Shown piece by piece: positions 51,576 through 62,029 of a stretch of 64,000 bases of DNA (positions are counted from its first letter, which is position 1; every line of letters begins with the position of its first letter). Source of the DNA: Atherix ibis (Eukaryota; Arthropoda; Insecta; Diptera; Athericidae). Location: assembly GCA_958298945.1 (NCBI GenBank), contig OY282610.1, positions 19,864,233 to 19,928,232 of the forward strand. Reading direction: 5' to 3'. The notes under the pieces are model-generated. The model was not told where the DNA came from. It was given only the letters and a program-made list of their open reading frames with translations, and searched no databases. The position numbers and the translations under genes were made by a program.

Positions 51576-51654
51576 CTCTATTAACCTATCACCAAAATTT
51601 TCTTATTAAAAAAATTATTCTGTTACTTTCCCCATAAAATACTCATTGGCGTTT

Positions 51655-51745
51655 AAAGTAAAAAATGGCCAACAGATCTCTTGAAGCCTTAATATGACTT
51701 ATTAGATTGGAAAACGCTAATGGGTGTTTACTGTCACATGTTCAT
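51655..51745 (+). pseudogene. Possible jockey LINE 3'-end scrap
   Basis: Its reverse complement, CACCCATTAGCGTTTTCC, matches the 3'-end region of the LINE pieces at 59,707 and 63,806 (CACCCATCGGC.TTTCTCC). Too short to translate usefully. Confidence 0.4.
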
Positions 51746-51905
51746 GTCCTCTCATTGGAATGTCTCTGACTTAAAATAGGCTTGTTATAATGTGTATGTA
51801 ATTGTAATTAATGGTCAAAATTCACGTTCTACCAAAAGCACAATTAAACGTCAAATCTCGAAATTCAAGAAAACCAGTTCATTAACCATTTGACCAGTGT
51901 CTGTA

Positions 51906-53208
51906 CGAGGTTTGTTCAAAATGTATCGCGAATTTTGAATTTCCGCGGGTTACGTATATTCGATTTTCGCTTTTTTGTGGCATTATGTTGGTACTCATGT
52001 CTCTCACTTATGCCAATAAGTTCGGCCATTTTGAATGTTCAGTTAATTTTTGACAGCTGCTTTGCTTGCACGTGTGTTGGCTCGCCTTCGATTTTTTCCC
52101 ATTCCAAAAAATTGATCAAAGAATCTGTATAAAATTTTGTGTGAAAAATATATAAAATTAATTCCGAATGTTGACTGTTGTATATGGTGAAGCTACCTTG
52201 GACCGAAGCAACGTTTATCGGTGTAACAAAATGTTCTCAGAGGGTCGAGAAGATGTGAACGACGAAAAGTGTGCCGGAAGTCCGAGCACGTCAACAACTG
52301 ATGAAAACATTGATGAAATTAAGAAAATAGTATTGGCAAATCGTCGAGTCACCGTTGGAGAAGTTGGTGAGGACTTAAACATATCAATTGACTCGTGACA
52401 TTCGATTTTTACCAATGATTTGGTCGTGAGATGGGTAGCCGGGAAATTCGTACCAAAATTGCTCAATTTCGACCAAAAACAGCATCGCATTAACATTGCT
52501 AAGGAGCTATTGGATTCTGTCCTCGACAACCCAAATTTGCTCTAGAGGGTCATAACTGGTGACGGATCATGGGTTTATGGTTATGACGTGGAAACCAAAG
52601 CTCAATCATCCCAATGAAAGCTGCCGCACCAGCCAAGACCGAAAAAAGCGCGCAAAGTTCGGTCGAATGTGAAGGTTTTGCTTACAGTTTTCTTCGATTG
52701 CAGGGGCGTGGTATATCATAAGTTCTAACCACAGGGTATAACGGTCAATAAGAAAATTTACCTGCAAGTTATGCGCAAGTTGCGCGAAGCAATTCGCCAG
52801 AAACGCCCGGATTTGTCGAAGAACAAAAATTGGCTTTTGCACCATGATAACGCCCCTGCTCATGCATCGTTGCTTGTGCGCGAATTTTTGGCCAAAAACA
52901 ACACACCACCGTATTCCCCAGATCTGATCCCCTGTGACTTTTTCTTGTTCCCGAAACTGAAGAGTCCCATGAAAGAACAACACTACGGTACGATTGAGGA
53001 GATAAAGACGGCAACGAAGGAGGAGCTGAACAAGAACACAAAAAATGATTTTTTAAAGTGCTTCGAGGATTGGAAAAAACGTTGGCATAAGTGTGCAATA
53101 TCTGGTGTGGATTACTTTGAAGGGGACAAAATAGATATTCATAAAAAAATAAATAATTTTTGAAAAATACACAAAATTCGCGATTCTTTTTAAACAAATA
53201 CTGCGTCG
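51906..53208 (+). mobile_element. D34D mariner, full-length copy C
   Basis: Left end CGAGGTTTGTTCAAAATGTA after TA (51,904-51,905); right end near 53,208, where AAAATTCGCGATTCTTTTTA is the inverted partner of the left TATCGCGAATTTT. About 1.3 kb, normal for mariner. The only copy of this family in the window with the N-terminal and C-terminal coding parts, so it shows the ancestral layout of derivatives A, B and D. Confidence 0.9.
52126..53163 (+). pseudogene. D34D mariner transposase pseudogene (near full length)
   Basis: One frame carries the whole protein: CIKFCVKN near 52,126; MLTVVYGEATLDRSNVYRCN and the HTH-side GEVGEDLNISI at 52,168-52,395; LLNFDQKQHRINIAKELLDS near 52,461-52,520; ITGDGSWVYGYDVETK near 52,550; LLHHDNAPAHASLLVREF near 52,831; YSPDLIPCDFFLFPK near 52,911; and a C-terminus FLKCFEDWKKRWHKC...DYFEGDKIDIH to the stop at 53,161. 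In-frame stops: 52,153, 52,159, 52,396, 52,543, 52,615 and 52,726. GDE has become GDG. About five residues are lost between KNNT and PPYSPD, which shortens the second D-to-D spacing from 34 to 29. Dead, but still readable end to end. Annotation pipelines often label this family SETMAR-like because of human SETMAR's mariner domain. Confidence 0.92.
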
Positions 53209-53434
53209 TTCATAAGAATCGGGCCTTCTTACGAAAAAACTACTGCCACAAGACTATGTGATGTATTTGTTGACGATAAAGTGCAGCTTTAACGATCTTC
53301 ATCGACGAACCGTATTTTTGGCTAAATGGTTATAGACATAAGCAAAATAGTCGAATCTGGGACAAAGAGCAGCTACAACAGTTCCAGGAGTTTCCTTTGC
53401 GTCCAGAAAAATTTCGTTTTTTATGGGAAGCTTT

Positions 53435-53960
53435 GGACTATCAAAACGGCAATTGAAATTGCGATCAATATCCCCAGCCAACGGATTGTTACCATTTTCA
53501 GCGACAACCTTGACGCCCTCAAAGTCTTTTGTGGTCCATCGAGTAATTCGACATGATCTACTCAAAAATAGGAGTATTAACTAGGGTGTCGGGACATGTC
53601 AGAATTTTTGGTAATGAAAGTGCTGACAAGTTAGCAGGAGAAACTCCAGTCGACCGTTGCTTACAGTCATTCCCCGCAGATATAATGACTGGACGAATAG
53701 CGACATATTTTTATCAACGCATTAGCTAACCACCAACAGACCAGTCTATTCAACATCCATACCAAAATTCTGGGCTCGTAAACTCCTCAGAATCTGTACC
53801 GCACATAATCAGAATTTTCTTTTTGTCAACAACAATCGTCCTTTATCCAAACTTTCTGACACTCTATTCACCATAACCCACGTTCTATATGAAGGACACA
53901 TGGTCAAGAACTACTTAGCGGGTGGGATTGCTTCTATTTTGTTGTTAAACTTCTACAACA
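53435..53960 (+). pseudogene. LINE RNase H domain fragment
   Basis: Reads KTAIEIAINIPSQRIVTIFS then DNLDALKVF, and in the next frame TRVSGHVRIFGNESADKLAG (53,580-53,641). This is the RNase H layout of I/R1/LOA-type LINEs: alternating acidic residues, SD..AL.., W.PGH.GI.GNE.AD.LA. It sits inside the transposase remnant. No RT part is next to it. Confidence 0.75.
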
Positions 53961-53965
53961 AACAA

Positions 53966-54023
53966 AAAAGAAACTGATCTCTGGTTATCTGTATCAACTG
54001 ATAACCAGAGATCAGTTTCTTTT
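53966..54023. repeat. Perfect 24-bp inverted repeat, 10-nt loop
   Basis: Arms 53,966-53,989 and 54,000-54,023 are exact reverse complements (core ACTGATCTCTGGTTATC); loop TGTATCAACT. It lies at the right side of the LINE insert. Confidence 0.95.
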
Positions 54024-54339
54024 AGATAGCTTCCAATACGCATAATGAAGTCGCCAAATGGCCTCATGGTCATGGCGTTATATAGTGGCTTCTGGAACAT
54101 ATGTATATCTAAGAGACCTTAGATACAACCAAACAAACAAACAAACCGTACTGCCTGGGGTGGATTTTGTTTGGGCGGCACCATCGGGCCATACTGCTTT
54201 CGAAATGAGGCCCGATGATACCGTCACGACGGTAACTGTTAATGGTGATAGGTATCGAGCGATGTTAACAGATTTTCGGTACCTCAATTGGACTATATGG
54301 ACTTGGATAATATCTGACTTATCAAACAGCAGTTAAAAC

Positions 54340-57300
54340 AACAAACTTATTACAAACGAAGTGCTGACGTTGCATTATTTCGAGACATGCTGATGTCAGC
54401 TAACCACCAAGATCCTTCAATATAACGCGTATAAAGTTTTTTCCTTGGGGCTACTTATAATCAATAGTCTATGCCAAAAAAAAAACAAGGCAAAACTCTC
54501 CCAGCTGGAGGCCAACATCATTTAAGCCATCGGCAAGATTCAGCCCAACTTATGCGGAAGAGTCATCAAAAATTGGATCTTTCGGATCCACTACCTACGA
54601 ACAAAGCTGTATTTTTTTAAAAAAATAATTGTATTAAATGTATTTTAATTTAGATTAAAGATATTTATCATAGCTTATAAACAAAAAATATTCAGTTAAT
54701 TTCAAAGATGTAACGCCCTTAATGTAAAAAAAACCATTTTATTTATAATAATTTACAGAGATTTAATTCTCTGGTTGTTTTTTTTTAGTTTAAATTTGCT
54801 AAATTTAAAACATTCAACAAAAAAAACTCATATAATTGACTTTAGCCCTTAAAAAATCTTATCAATTTACTATAAATCGTACAAAATAAAAGCTATAAAA
54901 TATATTTTTACTCAATGATTTTTTTTTAAAGGAACTTTTCAAAATAAATTTGGTAATTTAAAATTTTGTTCAGTTTTAAAAATCGAAAAAATAATAAGAA
55001 ATAATCTCTAAAACCCTTCAAATGCGATCATAATCGATGAGATCACATTGTCCGATCGAATTGGAATCGAATCAGGCGAAATTATAATGAACGCATATAT
55101 TTTAGCGCCATCTGTTATTCAATAGAATTGGTAAATATCCAATAGTACCTGAACTATTCGTAGTTCAACATTTTCCCACGAATTTAATACGGCAGCGATA
55201 GTGCGCTGTGTCCACGTTGGCTTATGGGGTGAGTACTTTGCCGTACGTGCGCTTTTCGAAACCGTATGAATAAATTCACCAGGGGTTGTGTGTGCATGTA
55301 TGTGTGCATATTTTATTGACCTGTTAGGGCTGGAACATTGAAAACAAGGCGAATTTCGGCAGGGACACGGTCACACAACTGAGCGGACATTTTCGTTGCC
55401 TAAACAAATTAGAAACCTGAACGTATGCTGCTGTAGTAAACTAACAGGCGCACAAGAAAAATCTTCTCTCGCCATTCTCTCGACTGTGTGTCGGTCGTTT
55501 TTCAATGTATATGAATAAGCAATCGTCCCTTTTCGCACATGACATCCTCGCCATAGGATTTACCCAATTTGCATAGTACACATACGATTATTTGGTGGGA
55601 AAACTTCAAACTTCGATAGCCACACATGTGTGTTCGGCTGATGTGTGTCCTCTGTTGTTCGTTAAACCAGTGAAAGTGGGTGCAATATCCCTGAAATTCG
55701 TAGCTTATCCTTTCTAATCCATTCCTTAAATATTCACCGTACAATATTGTCATCCTTTTCGAATAGACGCGGTCGTTTCCATTTCTTGCGCACCTAAAAC
55801 ATTTCGATTGGTAACCGCCTTTAGTGATTCTAATCCAATTCGATAGAATTACGCGACATTGTTTTGCTATTCAATTAGCAAAATTCCTAACCAAACATTT
55901 TTCTTTAACTATTACAATTTGCTTTTTTTTTTTATACAATAATTTTTATTAATCTTTTATGAATTTCAACAAATAAGAATTTGTTGATTTTTTAAATAAT
56001 CTAAATTTTTTAAGTACGTTTTTACTTTTGAAATTCGTTCCAATTAAAAGCTCGTCTCTCAAAATTTCGGAATATTAAACAAAAAACAAAAAAAAAAAAA
56101 ACCTCAAATGCTATGGCAAAAATTCAACTTTCAACCCTATTTTAGTTAAAAAAAAAAAAAAAAACCCCCAACGAAATAACAGGGCAGTTAAAAAAAATCA
56201 AATAATAACAAACAATCGATAATAAAAACGAACATCCACTATTTTATATACGATAAAATTGGAGTAATTATGTCAAATATCAGCGAATAAACAAATCGAT
56301 TATGTCAGGCAATAAACGTAATTAAGCATGAAAACATATCCTGAATTATACTATAAATCACTCGTTTATATTATAAAGAAGAAATGAACGAATGGGCAAT
56401 AGTACAGACGCATGCGAAAACTCTGAAAATCAACTTGTAACATTTTCCATTTTTATTGAAATTTTGGTGAATTCAATGCCAAAAATAATACCACCAACTA
56501 GAAACTACAATGTATGTACGTCTAAAAATCGAAGGACGAAATGAAAGGACTAATAATATATAAATAAATAAAATCAAAACATCATTTTATGTAGAATTCA
56601 GTTTAAATTTTATTATGCCGATAGTCAAACTAAAGTTTTAGTTTGAATTAAAGCAGAAAAAAAACTTATTTCTGTAAAGGATAAAAGGATACACACCTAC
56701 ACATACCTAAGGTGTATATAAGGATTATAGCCATTTACCCAGGTAGCTGGTGTCCTTATAACTTTGGGAATTTTGTCGAAACTGTGTTTTCGGCCCCTCT
56801 TACCACTATCGACCGTCTAATTTGCGTACGAACAATTTTTCGATTTGTCCATGTTTCAATTCGGTCGCCATCGTTTCAGAAATCCCCATCCTTCTCCTTT
56901 CAATGTACGTATTTTCGAACCGAAACGATAGTCTTCGTTGGAAAATTTATTTATTAGATTTATAAGCGGACAACAGTTCTATTTCTGGTTGAATGGTTGC
57001 GTGCGAAGGAGTCATGCGAAAAATTGAAATTGTCGAATAACCAACCAGTAACCAACAGTAACCAGTAGCGACCAGTATAGTAGACCATAATTCAAACTTT
57101 ATTTCACATTTCTGTCATGGCTGTACATCCATGTGCCAGTTTCTGACAGTCGCCTGAACTCAATACAATCAACTAATAGTTGGGGAGCACCCAAACCCCT
57201 AGCAATATTCCTAATTCCATCGAATAGTTATGGTTAAAGGCAGAGATTTTTACCATACTTTGGATTGTGAATTTAGATTGAGCAGCTGAACTTGTGGCTA

Positions 57301-58339
57301 CCATTCGACGATATAAAAAAAAATCCTTCAACTCGCTTGTATGGGCAGTCGAAATACCGTTGGTTTATAAAGTGTTAATACCATTCCAGTAGCAAAATAC
57401 ATATCCATCAGATAGAATATGGAAGGACATTGCTGCCCACCAACCTTTAACTTTATTCCTGTTACTAAAATATCGGTAGCAGATACCACCCCCTACTACT
57501 AACCCACTCACTGTTCATATCGATAGTGAACCAAACAAGAGGGAAATATTTATAAAAATAAATCGACCAAAGGGAAAAAACGAAGAAAAAAAAGACAAAG
57601 AGAAAAAAAACCATTTCGAATCAAATGCACATAATTTATTTTATAGACCAGAGTACCAGTCACCAATAGGTTCCATGTGGGGCAGATTGTACAGTGCCCG
57701 GCCCGGCCCATCTATCCAATCACAAATACAGTTCACTGTTCACTGAGTTACTAAAATACTAAAGTGTGTATTTTGGGCGGTAAGCGAATGTCATGCACGC
57801 CACAATTCACCAAACTAACCCCAAACTGACGGTGATATCCCGACGACGAATGCTCGTAAATTCACATTTTTGGAAATTTTCATTTAAATCAACGGCGTTT
57901 TCGGTTTAATGTTTTTAATTAGCGATATTTTTTTTCCTTTCAACCTTATTTTGTAAAGAGAGAAAAACTATAAATAAATTCTCTCCTATTTTATTGATTG
58001 AATAATATTTGACAAAAAAAGGACCTACTCTTAAATATCAATTTCTTGTACCAATTCAATTTAAGAATACTAAAGGTGAAAAAGTAAATCGTCCTCATTA
58101 AAATTGAGCCGGTTGGGGAAAAATCTTGGGTTGCACATTTATTTATGAATGCAAAACGAAGCACGTAGTTGCAGCGTCGGCAATGAAGACAGGACCAATT
58201 AGTACTTGTTACAAATGGATGGGGGATTATAGCTTCCAAGGAGTTAGGAGATATGGCTTGGACGCTGTATGTGATTCCTGATATTGTGACGTGGAGATAT
58301 TTGGCAAAAAATCATTATGAGCGTCGAAGCAGGAATAGC
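54340..58339. other. Non-coding region, two balanced-composition segments
   Basis: 54,620-55,010 and 55,890-56,690 are AT-rich with no signal. 55,020-55,860 and 56,690-57,900 are more GC-balanced and may be unique DNA. The ORFs at 55,502-55,753 and 56,712-56,957 have no recognised motif. AACCAGTA/CCAGTAACC short repeats lie near 57,040-57,080. Confidence 0.4.
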
Positions 58340-58890
58340 CGATATTGAGGCACTAAAAACCCTCAACTGATACACAAAAGATGAATGGACCCTCGTAGAG
58401 TAATTGTATAGTGTGGCATTTGGGATAGCAGCATTATTGGGCAATATTTCTTTACAGATTCTAGAGGCAATGCTGTAACAGTTACAGGATCAATTAGATC
58501 TACTGGACATGTGGTTCCAATAAGATGGTGCCACATCACACACAGCTCGTGCGACGATGCTAACTTAGAGAGAATTTTTTTCCGGCCGAATAATATCAAA
58601 AAGTGGTGATATCGACTGGCCCCCACGATCCCCTGATTTGAATCCACCCGATTTCTGTGCGTGGAGGTACTTGAACATCAGAAGTCTGCGAAATTTTTAT
58701 GAAAAATGTGCTTAAAAGAGCTCGCCTTTGCACCGTGGCCAGAGGCGCACATTCGATCAACATCATATTCCATAAATAATGCTAAAGACCATATAAACGA
58801 TGATTTCGCAACGAGCAAGTATAAATTCATCTACATTTATTCATTTGCGGGCCACGCGCAAAGATCGTGCACTTGCACGATTAGTGTATT
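58340..58890 (+). pseudogene. FQQDGA-type Tc1/mariner-superfamily transposase, C-terminal part
   Basis: Reads MDPRRVIV, CGIWDSSIIGQYFFTDSRGN and AVTVTG near 58,390-58,480. Then in another frame LDMWFQ-stop-DGATSHTARAT (58,501-58,550), the second catalytic-Asp box with a nonsense codon inside FQQDGA. Then GRIISKSGDIDWPPRSPDLN with PPDFCAWRYL (58,580-58,672), holding the third acidic residue region. The N-terminal half is absent. Same family as the remnants at 15.4 and 53.3 kb. Confidence 0.82.
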
Positions 58891-58974
58891 ATAATATATC
58901 GGTGAACTGTTCGTATAATTAAACGATTTGATAGCGAACCATTGGCAGGAGAAAATCGTACATTAGACACACGG

Positions 58975-59480
58975 TCTAATCTAAGCTTGAGGTATTGTGA
59001 AAAAATAAAGCTCGCTTTAAAGAGCTTGAAACAATTTCTGACCGGACATGGGGGCTTTAGGATATATCTATATCGCTTTATGTTCTGCTCTACAAGACAC
59101 TAGTTTTGCCAGTCCTCATGTATTCTACGTAAACTGGGGTTCTTAGCCAGGTTTGAGCGGAGAATCGTTTAAAGGTTTTTTAGGCCCCTACATGAAAATG
59201 GCCGATTCTGAAACTTATTTAACGATGAGATTCTGGAACGTTTACGGTCAATAGGCTGTGGGTGGTCTGGACCCTATGGATGAGGAAGACTCTATCCGAA
59301 TAGTCTATAGTGACTTCAGTTATGGTGTCAAAAGACGAGATAGGCCCTGACTTCGATGGAGCAATAGCATTATTCAGGCCACGAAAAATACACTGTTGGT
59401 AAACAGAGGTGCAAATCCGGAAAATCTGGAGCTCTTAGAATCAGTAGGCTCAGACCGGACTCCCAGTTTGTTATGAAACG
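58975..59480 (+). pseudogene. RTE-like LINE, C-terminal end of the RT ORF
   Basis: Frame-broken but readable: KTLVLPVLMYST near 59,096-59,131, a GVLSQ..AE segment, MKMADSETYL near 59,191, VGGLDPMDEEDSIRIVYSD near 59,264 and RRDRP.LRW near 59,330. This order (KTLVLPVLMYGSETW, RIRYN.EL, RLRWLGHV.RMDE, RR.RP..RW) is typical of the C-terminal tail of RTE-clade and related endonuclease-RTs. No RT catalytic box is present. Confidence 0.62.
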
Positions 59481-59689
59481 CTACCAAATTCTCCTTGAAC
59501 ACTTCTTATATCCTTGTAATAAAATTTGTTTCATAATCCCCATTTCCAATAAGAAATTCTACAATAAAAATAATCCAATAAATTTTTAAAAAAATGTATC
59601 CTATTTTTATCAATTAATTTCCATTTGAAAAAAAAACTATTTTCATAAACTTACTTGCAACTAAAATTTCATTTCAGTTACTAATTAAT

Positions 59690-60330
59690 TAATAATATTG
59701 TGCATGACATCCATCGGCGTTTCTCCAACTAACAAGAGTTAGGAGGACTCTAAAAAATCTCGAGGCAATTGTCTGTTTAGTCTCCGATGATTGGGAAAGT
59801 CCTCTTATAAATGGCTTTTGATGTTAGGATAAACGGGAGTGCACAGGTCCTGAATAAAGAGAAGTATTTTATTATAACGAACGTAACTGGTGGCATCAAT
59901 AATTTTACGGAGGACCTTGGATTGTGAGGATAGGATGCGATAGGAATTGGAATGTTTCGTCGAACCTCAAACTTCTTTTCCTTAGGTTCAAGGTATATTA
60001 AAAGTTTACTTCTTATTGTTAGATTCAACTCCTTTTTAGTCCAGAAGGTGGGTTGCAGGTAGAATTTCTTATCTCAGTGAAGTCCTTAGTAGCGCAATTT
60101 ACCACATTGTGGAATTATATTGAGAAATTAAGGTATAAAGGGGTAGGTTGTGTTGACCCTTCAGTTCATTTACCCTCACTCTCCATCTCTTAAACGAGGT
60201 TTGAAAATTGTGAATTTTTGGAAGCTCTGTCATAAGTGGTAATGATCATATGGATTATAAATATTATATAAAATGGGACCAAGAATACTTCCTTGCCGGG
60301 ACTCCGGCTAAAATAGGATATATTTTTGAG
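59690..60330 (-). pseudogene. Jockey-clade LINE, RT motif plus C-terminus
   Basis: Minus strand. AGVP then, after a small frame break, GSILGPILYNIYNPY at about 60,300-60,240. A large gap loses the YADD region. Then LNLTIRSKLLIY near 60,028-59,990 and, in a neighbouring frame, GSTKHSNSYRILSSQSKVLR then KIIDATSYVRYNKIL near 59,960-59,860. The end is HRRLNRQLPRDFLES near 59,800-59,745. This matches the jockey tail G.A..SNI..LQ..Q.K.LR.I..A..YV and RRLKR..P.DL. Internally deleted, non-functional. Confidence 0.82.
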
Positions 60331-60827
60331 GATTCTGAGTCAACTGCTACTTAGAAATGACGTTGGGAGAGATTTTTTTATTTTTATAAATCACTTGCAC
60401 TAAAGGAACTATGAATATCCTTAAAATTGCGCTTGTGGAAATTATAAGAAAGGATAAAGTTGATTATAATGATTTGGAAAAACCGTATAGCACAGAGCAT
60501 TCTACATTCGAATTGAACGCCTAAACAAACAAACACTATATTTTACAGAACGTTTGAAAAGAGGATTAAGGGTTAACTGATGAGAATTCTTGGTAAAACG
60601 AGGATTACGGTTAAATAATTGTAGGGGCGGCATTCAACTATCCAAGTTACTGGACTACTATTTATGGAAAATACGTAATATTTTGTCTCCTCTATCGCTT
60701 GATTTTGAATCCCATCAGAAGCGCCTGTCTACACGTGAGAATTATAGTTCAGGTTGAGGCGAATATGTACCTCGTAAATTCTTAGGGTTTAAGGAAACCT
60801 TAACATTTTGCAGCGTTTTTGGTAATA
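60331..60827. other. Unrecognised spacer
   Basis: No motif seen. Composition is moderate; it could be older transposon sequence. Confidence 0.35.
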
Positions 60828-61721
60828 CGAGGTCTGTTTTTCGATTTTCGATTTTTTGTGGCGTTATGTTGGTACTCATATCTCTCACTTATGCTGATAA
60901 GTTCGGCCATTTTGAATGTTCAGTTAATTTTTTACAGCAGCTTTGCTTGCATGTGTTTTAGTTCGTCTTTGATTTTTGCTCAATTTCGACCAAAAACAGC
61001 ATCGCATTAACATTGCTAAAAAGCTATTGGATTCTGTCCGCGCCGACCCATATTTGCTCCAGAGGGTCATAACTGGTGATGAATCATGGGTTTATGGTTA
61101 TGACGTGGAAACCAAAGCTCAATCATCCCAATGGAAGCTGCCGCACAAGCCAAGACCGAAAAAAGCGCGCCAAGTTCGGTCGAATGTAACGGTTTTGCTT
61201 ACAGTTTTCTTCGATTGCAGAAGTGTGATGCATTATAAGTTCTTGCCACAGGGTAGAACGGTCAATAAGGAAATTTACCTGCAAGTTATGCGCAAGTTGC
61301 GTGAAGTAATCCGCCAGAAACGCCCGCATTTGTGGAGGAACGAAAAATGGCTTTTGCACCATGATAACGCCCCTGCTCACGCAACGTTGTTTGTGCGCGC
61401 ATTTTTGGCCAAAAACAACACACTAATAATGCCGTAGCTACCGTATTCTCCAGATCTGGCCCTCTGTGACTTTTTCTTGTTTCCGAAACTGATTCTTTGA
61501 TCCATTTTTTGGAATGGGCAAAAATCGAAGACGAGCCAAAACACAAGCAAGCAAAACAGCTGTCAAAAATTTACTGAACATTCCAAATGGCCGAACTTAT
61601 TGGCATAAGTGAGAGACATGAGTACCAACATAACGCCATGAAAATCGAATATACTCGTACGTAACCCGCGATACTTTTTGAACAAAATTCAAAATTCGCG
61701 ATACTTTTTGACCAGACCTCG
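60828..61721 (+). mobile_element. D34D mariner derivative D, with TA on both sides
   Basis: An 894-bp element from CGAGGTCTG after TA (60,826-60,827) to CCAGACCTCG before TA (61,722-61,723), so the target-site TA duplication is visible. Left arm (about 60,846-60,979) and right arm (about 61,518-61,648) are long inverted repeats. The right end also contains two tandem copies of the terminal CGCGATACTTTTTGA sequence. The core is an uninterrupted open segment of 153 codons (60,976-61,437). Confidence 0.92.
60976..61437 (+). pseudogene. Truncated D34D mariner transposase core in derivative D
   Basis: Starts in the middle of the protein: LNFDQKQHRINIAKKLLDSV, then VITGDESWVYGYDVETKAQS (first Asp near 61,078), KARQVRSNVTVLLTVF, LPQGRTVN, WLLHHDNAPAHATLFVRAF (second Asp near 61,362) and KNNTLIMP followed by a TAG at 61,435. 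SPDLALCDFFLF, with the third Asp, follows after the stop at about 61,450. The N-terminal DNA-binding domains and the C-terminus are absent. It cannot be an active transposase, but it is less decayed than A, B or C. Confidence 0.88.
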
Positions 61722-62029
61722 TATTAACAAACATATCAAAAGTGGAAAGTTTTTCTGATCCAGTTATGCAAGTATCATTCATGGATAATGGCTGGAGATA
61801 TCGGTTTTGCTTTAGAGACAGGTGATAGCTCTGTGTTTTGGATTAAAAGTAACAGTTATAATATATTATTTAACGTGACTTATTTGTCTTTAAACATAAA
61901 ACCACGAGTCGCCTACGACCATAGGGATTGAGTTACGCTCAGTCAACGCACTACCATTACTGGCAGTTTACAGTCAGTAACCAGTTGCAAGCTAATTACT
62001 CCAACTGTTAGTGGCGAGGACTATTTAAA
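61722..62029. other. Spacer, no signal
   Basis: Moderate composition with CAGTTACAGTCAGTAACCAG-like short motifs; nothing assignable. Confidence 0.35.

Larger units (their letters stand above)
53290..54335 (+). pseudogene. FQQDGA-type transposase split by a LINE fragment
   Basis: First piece, 53,300-53,430: FIDEPYFWLNGYRHKQNSR then IWDKEQLQQFQEFPLRPEKF, matching the family's FSDEAHFWLNGYVNKQN.RIW core with the first catalytic Asp. Second piece, about 54,160-54,335: VTTVTVNGDRYRAMLTDF then (after frameshift) MDLDNI, matching VTVNG.RYR.M..DF. Between them lie about 0.7 kb of unrelated LINE and palindrome sequence. The FQQDGA box that should follow is not visible. It starts about 80 bp right of mariner C, so the two may be adjacent or nested insertions. 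Confidence 0.75.

Noticed and set aside
13384..61437. Reading the mariner frames as host SETMAR-like genes
   Set aside because: Terminal repeats, TA flanks, multiple copies and in-frame stops show they are transposons; no SET domain is nearby.
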